Part shown: positions 10,501 to 16,759 of the stretch, piece after piece
How positions within the stretch are numbered: position 1 is the stretch's first letter
Layout: every line of letters starts with the position of its first letter
From: Fidelibacterota bacterium
GTDB lineage: Bacteria > Fidelibacterota > Marinisomatia > Marinisomatales > J089
NCBI GenBank assembly: GCA_003695105.1
Contig: RFIZ01000017.1
Location: forward strand, 1-45,060
Direction of reading: 5' to 3'
DNA: 45,060 nt
Made by a program: the position numbers and the translations under genes
Notes under the pieces: model-generated
Told to the model about the DNA's origin: nothing
Database searches by the model: none
Seen by the model: the letters and a program-made list of their open reading frames with translations, nothing else

Positions 10501-12163
10501 TACCCCGGCGGGAGTGCTGACCCTGCCCGTTTTGTGGCGCACGGGAGACGTCTGGGGCCATACCGCTGCCTATGTGGGTTGTCAGGGGGCGCTGATCCGG
10601 GTGACGGGGGTGTCTCCCGCCGCACTCACGGAAACGGACAGTCTGACGGTACAACTGGAAGGGCGGGACCCGGCCGGAATCGATTCGGTCGGGGTGAGGA
10701 TTAACGGGATCCGCTACCGCGCCCGGGCGGAGGGCGCCCCCGGGTATTATGCTACGACCCATCCTCCTTTCCCGGCGGGAGCCACCGTTTACTTGGAACC
10801 CTTTCTCCGGAATCTCAACGGCCGGCTTACCTGGGGACCGTCCCGGACACTGACCGTATCTCCCGGCATCGCGCCCCGTCTGGAAGAGATCCGGTTGCTC
10901 AGCCAGGGAACGATCGGTCTGGACGTTTTTCTCTCGAACCCCAACACCGGAATCGGAACCGTCCAAGTGGCATTGTCTCGTTTCACCGGCAGCGCCTGGC
11001 CCGAGCTGGGGCGGCAGTCCGCCACCGTCCACGGTGTCCAGACTACCTGTGTCCGGTTTGAACTTCCGCTGGAGCCCACCGATACCCTGTTTCGGGCTCT
11101 GCTGGAACCGGGGGCAACTTTCGCCGCCGACACCCTGGAAGCGGTTCTCCACCCCACTGCCTTTTGGGTCACACCCGGCCTGGGTACTACCGGGAACCTG
11201 ACTACACACCAATCCGTGGGTCTGGGAGACTACCGGATCTCCATCGACCCGGGATGCGTCTCCGCGCCGGAAATCCTGCGGGTCTCCCTGCTCCCGCCCG
11301 ACAGTCTGCCGGCCACTCCGGGTCTCCGCTGGTCCGCAGACACGTCGGCCCGCGCCTTCCGTTGGAGCATGGCTTCCCCCTCTCCGGTAACGATTCCCGT
11401 CTATCCACACTACCCCGGGGCACCCTTCATCTATTCCCTGTCCCATGCGGTGTGGCAGCGGATCGATCTCCAGGCAGCGAAATCGTGGACGGGCAGCGGT
11501 CTCCTGGGATGGTTCAACCCCGAGGATCAGACTCCCCCGCGCCTGGAAGTGAATATCAACGGGCAGGCGGTCCTGCACCATCAATACCTCAGTTCTCATC
11601 CCCGCTTCACCCTTCAGGCCCAGGATGACCGGGGGATGGATTTTCGGCCGGAAGCCCTTCACCTGTGGCTGAATGGCCGGGACCTCCTGCCGGAATTACC
11701 CGTCATGATCACCGGTCGCGGCGCGCACGCCGTCTACCAGTTCACACCTGCACTCACCGAAACCGATTCCCTGCTGCGTTGTTCGGTTCAGGATGCGGCC
11801 GGAAACCGGTCCGATACTCTGGCCATTTCCTTCATCGTCCGCAGCCAACTGGATCTCCTGGATTATGGCAATTATCCCAACCCCTTCCGTTCCACCACAC
11901 GGTTCGTCTACGAACTCACGGACAACGTCGATCGGTTCCAACTGGACATTTACACGGTGTCCGGGCATCCCGTCAAACATTTCGATGCCCACACAACCGT
12001 GACCGGCCTGGATCCCCGTACGGGAGCTTACCATGAAATTGTCTGGGACGGGACGGACGCCGACGGAGCCTTCGTCGCCAACGGTGTGTACTTTTATCGC
12101 TATCTGGTGAAACGGGGAAATCGCACGGTGATACGTCAGGGAAAGGTAGCCAAAATCCGATGA
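7586..12163 (+). CDS. porU: PorU-like C25 (gingipain-family) peptidase, putative type IX secretion sortase
   Basis: PorU removes the C-terminal sorting domain of T9SS cargo at the outer surface and attaches the cargo to the cell envelope. This 1525-residue protein starts with a signal peptide (MTEGKVVGLLCLVSATCLFSQ); an in-frame TTG at 7565 would add seven residues. The peptidase C25 core is in the middle, with catalytic His in NFLGHGGGAVWGD (about residue 785) and catalytic Cys in MTCFTGDVT (about 818), the usual C25 His/Cys spacing. After it come several Ig-like segments and a C-terminal FlgD-like/T9SS tail (GNYPNPFRSTTRF...ANGVYFYRYLVK). It is longer than P. gingivalis PorU (about 1150). 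It overlaps a PorV-like gene by ATGA, and PorV is PorU's known partner. The sortase role is inferred from family and neighbour. Confidence 0.85.
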   Translation: MTEGKVVGLLCLVSATCLFSQHPGPRAAVHWKRSDTQLTVEVNLDTVWLTPDQQLRCRPRLPSLLPRTRPALPCVREAFPRLTSSTRLHVFPGPVHRIPWNRSTGVRSEVAKGLNLTRTSDRVSPPSKWATWQPAVNTDGYVLEVHPIRFTARGWEWTPTLTVILTQPAHDSTAFLSLSRQRLSSLWPHAAGSRQVETQIPAVQFASPLVRIDIDSEGWFEIPAESLADSGFALTAIDPATFQLWEQNREVPLWVECATPGEFQAGDRILFHGRLPRPPVYATYRHPFYTSTNHYWLTWGGAPGIRYATESGYPNLPPDQVLEEDSFLDTLHWEQDDVFARLGSRHLHQEWDRFDHFFIDPPIQGGTAVDFTLPVPAPSPSSTHPVSVQAEFQGITSVTHDLQLTLNHVILGSDRWIGQETLLFSTDARPPLTGDLLVPGDNILTVYLAGSSPNNRYDQVYLNWVDICYYHQFQTENNTLRFRRNSTLALTNQFTISGLTSPEVYLFKEGQSRITDFQLLPDGNTFQIRFQDFTGSERPVYTLFTSDQIRPVLHLQPVDPLQPPAQGVHSSYLILAPDSFRTVLEPLAAFHQAQILSPNDIYRAYSGGVIDPHALKTFFREVAARGSPPLRYVLLAQQGRWFGWEHPSGPDRGFIPAMKMQTYGFGAVASDAWYTLLDEDLIPDFAIGRFPAATREDLEAMVAKTLADLDGPLTSAHNRLLMIGGYEHTFKEQTEALIPAIVDRGYFPRRLYIDRYSEGGPFFGNTDTLIQSVNRGLWYINFLGHGGGAVWGDRSLLTLDDIDGFHNSVYPFVTSMTCFTGDVTNPDALGRRLMERSGSGVAAWFGSAGVGWIINDYLLLEPLHHHLFSAESWTLGELINQAKVENLATNTGFPTLAITQLYQFNLTGDPALPIRSPGTGTLTPHPVEAEPGTEIILTGFPPGSDSLDIHLLDQNYLPRAEVRGPSLTIPDDTPAGVLTLPVLWRTGDVWGHTAAYVGCQGALIRVTGVSPAALTETDSLTVQLEGRDPAGIDSVGVRINGIRYRARAEGAPGYYATTHPPFPAGATVYLEPFLRNLNGRLTWGPSRTLTVSPGIAPRLEEIRLLSQGTIGLDVFLSNPNTGIGTVQVALSRFTGSAWPELGRQSATVHGVQTTCVRFELPLEPTDTLFRALLEPGATFAADTLEAVLHPTAFWVTPGLGTTGNLTTHQSVGLGDYRISIDPGCVSAPEILRVSLLPPDSLPATPGLRWSADTSARAFRWSMASPSPVTIPVYPHYPGAPFIYSLSHAVWQRIDLQAAKSWTGSGLLGWFNPEDQTPPRLEVNINGQAVLHHQYLSSHPRFTLQAQDDRGMDFRPEALHLWLNGRDLLPELPVMITGRGAHAVYQFTPALTETDSLLRCSVQDAAGNRSDTLAISFIVRSQLDLLDYGNYPNPFRSTTRFVYELTDNVDRFQLDIYTVSGHPVKHFDAHTTVTGLDPRTGAYHEIVWDGTDADGAFVANGVYFYRYLVKRGNRTVIRQGKVAKIR

Positions 12164-13164
12164 AGTGTCTCGGATATCTGGTGATGGCCCTGGGGCTGGT
12201 CAACAGCCTCTGGTGTCAGTCAGCCGCCCCGGATGCCGTTCTGGATCTGGGTCTATCGGCCCGGACCTTCAGCCTGGGCCGGGCGGCCGTGGCCCTGTCT
12301 TCCGGGTCCAATGGTATCGATGAAAACCCGGCCGTGTCGGCCTATGCGCGGCAAGTCGGACTGAACGGAATGGGCGTGAATGTCTTCGGTCTGGCGTCCT
12401 ACTGGACCGCCGGCGCGACCCTGCCTCTGGTCCCTCTCTGGTGCGCTTCCTTCCAGGTGTCCGTCTTCTCCGTACCAGGAATTCCCCGGCATCCGGATCT
12501 GGCTTCGATCCCTGGACAGGAAGCGCGGCGGGATTCGATCCGTGCCTGGGTCGCCCGGGGATTCTCCACTTTTCAGGATCGCCAGACCGTGCTGTTTCTG
12601 AACCTGTCCCGCCGCTGGCGTCCCCTGGTGGATCTGGGTTGGCAGATCTCCCCCTTTTCCGTGGACATCCCCCTGGGGATGAATCTCCGTTGGTTGAATC
12701 ATACCCTGGATCGGGAACGAGGCACCGGCTACGCTCTGGATGTGGGATTGCAACTGCGACTCCCGGTCAGCGAAGTGTTCGCCCGGCCCGGCCTGGGGCA
12801 CTTGACACTGGGACTGTTGGTCCGCAACGGGGCCGGCTCCCGCATGTTCTGGACCACCCGGAAAGTCGAAACCCTGCCGACCGAATGGGTGCAGGGCATC
12901 GGGTACGAACTTCCGCTCCAACGGGTGCCAGTCCGACTACGGGCGTTGCTGGAATCCTCCTCCCGGATTTCCACCCGCCGCGCGGGCCTGGAAGTGGAAC
13001 TGGCCGATCACCTCGCCTTTCGTCTGGGAACGGACGCAGGGCAGCGGCAGGTGGGAGGGGGGCTCCGGGTATCCGCCTTTCACCAAATCTGGATCATCGA
13101 TTATACCTTTTCCAGTCATCCGTTGGGCGCCTTGCATCATCTCGGGCTGGAGATCACCCCATGA
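12160..13164 (+). CDS. porV: PorV/PorQ-family outer-membrane beta-barrel protein
   Basis: A 334-residue exported protein with a signal peptide (MKCLGYLVMALGLVNSLWCQ) followed by the family's typical opening: LDLGLSARTFSLGRAAVALSSGSNGIDENPAVSAYA, in which small proteins announce placement of beta-barrel strands after an N-terminal helix. The rest alternates amphipathic strands and ends in an aromatic/hydrophobic barrel terminus (HHLGLEITP). PorV shuttles T9SS cargo from the translocon to PorU. The ATGA overlap with the C25 peptidase upstream, and with the lipoprotein gene downstream, supports a joint role. PorQ or another FadL-like barrel cannot be excluded on sequence alone. Confidence 0.75.
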   Translation: MKCLGYLVMALGLVNSLWCQSAAPDAVLDLGLSARTFSLGRAAVALSSGSNGIDENPAVSAYARQVGLNGMGVNVFGLASYWTAGATLPLVPLWCASFQVSVFSVPGIPRHPDLASIPGQEARRDSIRAWVARGFSTFQDRQTVLFLNLSRRWRPLVDLGWQISPFSVDIPLGMNLRWLNHTLDRERGTGYALDVGLQLRLPVSEVFARPGLGHLTLGLLVRNGAGSRMFWTTRKVETLPTEWVQGIGYELPLQRVPVRLRALLESSSRISTRRAGLEVELADHLAFRLGTDAGQRQVGGGLRVSAFHQIWIIDYTFSSHPLGALHHLGLEITP

Positions 13165-13982
13165 GTATTCGCCGGCGCCTTCGTTCCACCGCCCTCCTGG
13201 GACTGGTGTTGTGGATGGCCTGTCAGCCGGCGCAGGAGGACCCCTTCCCTCCGGACGCTCCCCGCTGGGTCACGAAATCGGATCCCGTCGCCTGGACGGA
13301 GTCGGGCATCGATGCTACCTATGAAAACGGACGGGTTGCGGTGCAACTCATGTGGCATCCCAATTTGGAAGACGACCTGCACGGGTACCGCCTCTACCGC
13401 TCCGATTCGGCCCGGAGTGGTCCCTACGAATGGATACAGGAGATCCGTCCCGATCTCACACCCGGAGCCGACACGGCCTGGATCGACGTAACGGCTCCCC
13501 AGTACCGGAAACTCTATTATTACCTGACGGCGGTAGACTGGGCCCACAACGAAAGTTCCCCCAGCGACACGCTTACGTACCGTTTGCTGGCCGCACCCCT
13601 TCCGCTGGGGCCCTCCGATCAATCGGTCCAGCGGGATACTCTGGCTTTCCGCTGGATCGACCGTCTCCAGGCCCATACTTACACGCAGGAATACGTTTTG
13701 CGGGTGGATGTTTTATCCACTCCGCCCCGCACGGTCTGGGTCGTTCGCTTCACCCAGCAGTGGTACGAAGCGCAGACCAACGGCGCTCCCATCCGTTTTC
13801 CCTGGTTTGCCCCGGGACAGTCCTGGCCCGAGAACGTACTGGCCCTCCTGGCGGAAAGCGACTCGCTGGAACCCGGACTGTATCGCTGGAAGGTGAAAAA
13901 CATCAGCGAAATCAACAATGCCACCGGTCTGGATGAAGCCAGCGGTGAATCCGACTGGGCTTTTTTTGAATTGCTGCCCTAG
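13161..13982 (+). CDS. Fibronectin type III-like lipoprotein, T9SS operon
   Basis: A 273-residue protein starting MSIRRRLRSTALLGLVLWMACQ; Cys21 in the WMAC context is a probable, slightly atypical lipobox. An FN3-like domain follows (VAVQLMWHPNLEDDLHGYRLYRSDSARSGPYEW...YYYLTAVDWAHNESSPSD), then a second beta-rich domain (about 150-273) ending LEPGLYRWKVKNI...GESDWAFFELLP. I do not recognise a named family. Its ATG overlaps the PorV-like stop as ATGA, so it is translated with the sortase pair and may be an accessory of that complex or a partner in the outer membrane (inference). Its TAG stop overlaps the opposing phosphoesterase stop within the palindrome CTAG at 13979-13982. Confidence 0.75.
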   Translation: MSIRRRLRSTALLGLVLWMACQPAQEDPFPPDAPRWVTKSDPVAWTESGIDATYENGRVAVQLMWHPNLEDDLHGYRLYRSDSARSGPYEWIQEIRPDLTPGADTAWIDVTAPQYRKLYYYLTAVDWAHNESSPSDTLTYRLLAAPLPLGPSDQSVQRDTLAFRWIDRLQAHTYTQEYVLRVDVLSTPPRTVWVVRFTQQWYEAQTNGAPIRFPWFAPGQSWPENVLALLAESDSLEPGLYRWKVKNISEINNATGLDEASGESDWAFFELLP

Positions 13983-14674
13983 CGGCGGGAACCCAGCCGT
14001 CCGGGCTCATCAGGATACAGGTCCGTCACCCAATCCGACTGCCAGTACTCCAAACTGTCGGCGTCCATCAGGGTGAGTTTCCCGTCCCAGCCGGCTCCCT
14101 GGTCCAGATTGATCAGATTGCCCCAGATCAGCGGGCGGGCGGAGGAATCATACCGCAACGTCGGGGTATGGCCGATAAAGACGCGATCGTATTCCCGAAT
14201 GTGGAACTGTTCCCGGTGGAGGGCGGCGGCCATGAACAGGGAACGGTCCCAGGTGAAGACCGACAGCTGCTGTTGCTCGAGAGGAATGTCCGGTTCAAAC
14301 CCGGCATGGAGATAGAGGCGGTTCTTTTCATCCAGGAAATAGGGTTTTGCCTTCTGAAAAAAAGACAGGTGCTCCGCCGGGATCCCTTCCCGATAACTGG
14401 CCACGGTGGCCTGCCCGCCCTGCACGGCGTGAATTGGCTGTACTTCACCGGATTCCATCCATCGGGCCGTCCATTCGTCGTGATTGCCCGCCAGGAGAAT
14501 GACCCCGGGGAACGTCAACAGCAGAGACACCGCTTCCCGGGTCTGGGACCAACCGTCGCTCACATCCCCCAGGACGATGAGGCGATCTTCCTCGGGATGA
14601 ATGGGGGCGCGCTCCACCACCTGCTCCAGGGCCCGGTAGGCACCGTGAATATCGCCTACCACGTAGGTTTTCAT
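13979..14674 (-). CDS. Calcineurin-like metallophosphoesterase (PPP-family phosphatase)
   Basis: A 231-residue cytoplasmic phosphoesterase of the bacterial PPP/lambda-phosphatase type. Metal-binding motifs in order: GDIHGAY (residues 8-14), GDVSDGW (replacing GDxxDRG), GNHDEW, LHAGF and IGHTP. These bind two metal ions for phosphate ester hydrolysis. The substrate may be phosphoserine/threonine proteins or diadenosine polyphosphates; the motifs do not decide. A longer in-frame ORF reaches upstream to 14872, but MKTYVVGDIHG at 14674 is the normal family start and its ATG overlaps the yhhN stop as ATGA. The change from DRG to DGW in motif II is unusual because the Arg normally contacts the phosphate. 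Confidence 0.88.
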   Translation of the reverse strand: MKTYVVGDIHGAYRALEQVVERAPIHPEEDRLIVLGDVSDGWSQTREAVSLLLTFPGVILLAGNHDEWTARWMESGEVQPIHAVQGGQATVASYREGIPAEHLSFFQKAKPYFLDEKNRLYLHAGFEPDIPLEQQQLSVFTWDRSLFMAAALHREQFHIREYDRVFIGHTPTLRYDSSARPLIWGNLINLDQGAGWDGKLTLMDADSLEYWQSDWVTDLYPDEPGRLGSRR

Positions 14675-15342
14675 CCCGCCGTTTCCCGGGACAGGTTCGC
14701 CTCCCGGCGCACGGACAGCGCCAGCAGAGTTTGGGCGAGATAATAAGTTCCCAACACCAGTAGAGGAGCCACCGGCAAGGGTGACCGAAACCGGTTCCAG
14801 GCCAGACAGGAATCGGATACCACGAAGAGCAGGGCGCCCAGCGCCGCCCAGGAGCCCACTTCCGGCCGCCACCGCTTGCGTTCCAGCGCCTGCCAGGCCA
14901 TGAAGAGGATCACCAGGACGTACCCCAGCACGGGCCAGCGGAGACCCCCCAGGCCCGGAAACAACAGCCCGTAGATCACTCCGCCATAGATCAGATAGGG
15001 TATGACCGTGCCCCGTACCCGGACTTTCCGCCCGGTTAGAAAGGCCAGACTATACAGGATGTGCGCCAGGAGAAAACTCACCAGTCCCGGCAGGAAAAAC
15101 CGGTCCTTCCACAACAGAAAGATGTCTCCGGCCAGCGAGCAGATCAATCCCAGACAGAGGAGATTTCGGTAGCGATCCGTTACCGGACCGCCCATCCAGG
15201 CCAGCAACAGGATCAACACGGTGGTGAGGGGTTTATAGATCAGCAACAAACGAAAATCCCCCTTCAGGTCCGCCAGAATGGTAATCAGGGCACCGATCCC
15301 AATGAGAAACACTACCATCCAATAGGATTGATTCCGTCGCAT
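14671..15342 (-). CDS. YhhN-family membrane protein (putative lysoplasmalogenase)
   Basis: A 223-residue integral membrane protein with about eight hydrophobic segments. Family signatures: IYKPLTT near the start, SLAGDIFLL in the middle, FVVSDSCLAWNRF and TYYLAQTLLA near the end, with conserved acidic residues inside membrane segments. Characterised members (mammalian TMEM86B, some bacterial YhhN proteins) hydrolyse the vinyl-ether bond of lysoplasmalogens. Plasmalogens are typical of anaerobes, which would fit an anaerobic host, but the activity is inferred. The start has GGAGGAA a few bases upstream. It is translationally coupled to the downstream phosphoesterase. Confidence 0.85.
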   Translation of the reverse strand: MRRNQSYWMVVFLIGIGALITILADLKGDFRLLLIYKPLTTVLILLLAWMGGPVTDRYRNLLCLGLICSLAGDIFLLWKDRFFLPGLVSFLLAHILYSLAFLTGRKVRVRGTVIPYLIYGGVIYGLLFPGLGGLRWPVLGYVLVILFMAWQALERKRWRPEVGSWAALGALLFVVSDSCLAWNRFRSPLPVAPLLVLGTYYLAQTLLALSVRREANLSRETAG

Positions 15343-15414
15343 ACTTCCTCCAGACAGTCCAGAATGTCGCGGGAACTTACGATGCCTGTCACTTCTCCGG
15401 CGGAATTTCTTTCA

Positions 15415-15444
15415 TTGAACCGGGACGGCGGCAGTGCCTAATTT
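15415..15444 (+). promoter_or_regulatory. Possible sigma-70 promoter of tRNA-Lys
   Basis: TTGAAC (15415-15420) and TAATTT (15439-15444) are separated by 18 bp and lie 25 bp before the tRNA. The -35 is good and the -10 is weak. It is supported mainly by position. Confidence 0.35.
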
Positions 15445-15468
15445 TTAACGGAGTTTTTCCTCCCGAAT

Positions 15469-15544
15469 GCGCCAGTAGCTCAATTGGTAGAGCAGTGGAC
15501 TCTTAATCCATTGGTTGGGGGTTCGATTCCTCCCTGGCGTACCA
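15469..15544 (+). tRNA. tRNA-Lys (anticodon CTT)
   Basis: A 76-nt cloverleaf. The acceptor stem GCGCCAG pairs with CTGGCGT (one G-U at the first pair). The D arm is GCTC/GAGC with loop AATTGGTA. The anticodon stem GTGGA/TCCAT has loop CTCTTAA, giving anticodon CTT, which reads AAG (Lys). The T arm is GGGGG/CCTCC with loop TTCGATT. The discriminator A and CCA are encoded in the DNA (15541-15544). It stands alone between yhhN and the DUF1801 gene. Confidence 0.97.
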
Positions 15545-15547
15545 TGG

Positions 15548-15586
15548 GCCTCCCCCTCCCTGCTCATCCGACAGCGACGGGGAGGC
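15548..15586 (+). terminator. Inverted repeat after tRNA-Lys, possible terminator or processing stem
   Basis: Perfect 8-bp arms GCCTCCCC (15548-15555) and GGGGAGGC (15579-15586) with a 23-nt loop start just after the CCA end. There is no T-run after the stem, so intrinsic termination is uncertain. Confidence 0.35.
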
Positions 15587-15608
15587 ATCTGGACTGCCAG
15601 CCACGGAA

Positions 15609-15628
15609 ACCCCGGCTGGATCCGGGGT
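15609..15628. terminator. Second GC-rich hairpin downstream of tRNA-Lys
   Basis: Arms ACCCCGG (15609-15615) and CCGGGGT (15622-15628) enclose a 6-nt loop. This is a compact hairpin without a T-tract. Together with the previous repeat it is the only structure noticed in the 272-bp gap 15545-15816, which has no convincing gene. Confidence 0.35.
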
Positions 15629-15816
15629 GGGTACGGTCTATGATCCACCGGTTTTCTGGCCACATCCGGTTACAATCTACGCCCTGGTTTCGGTCAGACA
15701 CCCGGGATGCGAATAGTGGTGAATTATATCGGCTACAAATTACGGGTGTTTTTCGGTTATGACCTGCACTCTCTCCGAGCTGAAGGAAGCGGCAGGCTCC
15801 TGTCCAGAGGGATGAT

Positions 15817-16287
15817 TTACCTGATTCCCTGTTTCCGTCCTTTCCGCGCCGATCCGGCCTGTTGCACCCGGTCCACAAACTCCCGGGTGGTCATGGAGGC
15901 AATCGTCTCGCCGATGAGGTCAAGGGGCAGATCATCCAGTTTCCGAAAGCGGACGCAGGATTTGCCCACGTCGTAGCGTTTGCCTGTGGCCCGGTACGCT
16001 TCCTCAAACCGCCGGCCCAAATCCGGATCCAGATAGATCGGCGTCAGATAGACGGCCATATAGTTTTTCTGGGAGGCCAGAGCCGCATACAGGAGAGGTT
16101 GCTTGTTGTAGGTATCCGGACAGATCTCCAGGGGAACCTGGTAGGCGATCATACCCCAGTTCATCGCTTCTTCCAATCCGTCCGGCAGATGGTCCAAAAT
16201 GACCTGCCGCACCTGACGGAGAGCTTTCCGCCGGTTTTCCGGCAGAGATTCCAAGTAGTCGCCGACAGTGGTGGCTTTCGATCGCAT
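15817..16287 (-). CDS. DUF1801 / YdhG-like protein
   Basis: A 156-residue soluble protein of the DUF1801 (YdhG/YjbR-neighbour) family. Characteristic features are TVGDYLESLPENRRKALRQVRQVILDHLPDGLEEAMNWGMIAYQVP, the substrate-like pocket region KNYMAVYLTP, and KSCVRFRKLDDLPLDLIGETI near the C-terminus. The biochemical role of the family is unknown. The start has a strong AGGAGG site upstream (minus strand, near 16297). The basic tail (GSARKGRKQGIR) is ordinary. It is transcribed alone, divergent from the cupin. Confidence 0.85.
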   Translation of the reverse strand: MRSKATTVGDYLESLPENRRKALRQVRQVILDHLPDGLEEAMNWGMIAYQVPLEICPDTYNKQPLLYAALASQKNYMAVYLTPIYLDPDLGRRFEEAYRATGKRYDVGKSCVRFRKLDDLPLDLIGETIASMTTREFVDRVQQAGSARKGRKQGIR

Positions 16288-16428
16288 GCGGTCCTCCTGA
16301 ACCTGGTGAGGGAAATGATACCAGGTAAATTTACGGAATCCGTCCCGGGATTCGTTCCTGATTCGGAAAGGATCTCCCTTTTCGTCTAGATTTCATGGAC
16401 TGAATTGATCACTGAACGAAAGGATACT

Positions 16429-16746
16429 ATGGAATTAGTAAACGAACCGCACCCGCTGGGGAGCCTGCTGGCCTACCAGTCCGGGGCCGTGGTGAGCAAA
16501 ACCCTGCTCAAACAAGACACGGGCACGGTAACTCTCTTTGCCTTTGATCGCGGTGAAGGGTTGAGCGAACATACCGCTCCCTTCGACGCCCTGGTGGTGA
16601 TGGTGGAGGGGACCGCCGATATCACCGTCGCCGGAGAGACGCACCGTTGCGTTGCCGGGGACCTCCTCCGTCTGCCTGCCCGTCAACCCCATCAGGTGTT
16701 CGCGGCCGAACGGTTTCAGATGCTCCTGATCATGATCAGGTCCTGA
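16429..16746 (+). CDS. Small single-domain cupin protein
   Basis: A 105-residue single cupin barrel. Motif 1 is degenerate (GEGLSEHTAPFDALVVMVEGTADITVAG) and motif 2 is GDLLRLPARQPHQVFAAERFQML; His in SEHTAPFD and PHQV are the likely metal ligands. Such proteins bind small molecules or metals in many pathways and no substrate can be assigned. ATG 16429 has AAAGGAT just upstream and is preferred over an in-frame TTG at 16405. It converges with the giant activase gene, the two stops lying in one hairpin. Confidence 0.85.
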   Translation: MELVNEPHPLGSLLAYQSGAVVSKTLLKQDTGTVTLFAFDRGEGLSEHTAPFDALVVMVEGTADITVAGETHRCVAGDLLRLPARQPHQVFAAERFQMLLIMIRS

Positions 16747-16759
16747 ACCGGGCTTCAGG
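16742..16759. terminator. Bidirectional hairpin at convergent gene ends
   Basis: CCTGAA (16742-16747) and TTCAGG (16754-16759) with a 6-nt loop contain the TGA stops of both the cupin (plus strand) and the activase (minus strand). There is no T-run, so termination strength is uncertain. Confidence 0.4.

Noticed and set aside
12441..13158. Long upstream extension of the FN3 lipoprotein frame
   Set aside because: The extension overlaps the PorV-like gene in another frame; ATG 13161 gives a signal peptide and an ATGA overlap.
16325..16334. GTAAATTTAC, a perfect 10-bp palindrome between DUF1801 and cupin genes
   Set aside because: It is short, AT-centred and single-copy as far as seen; no promoter could be tied to it.
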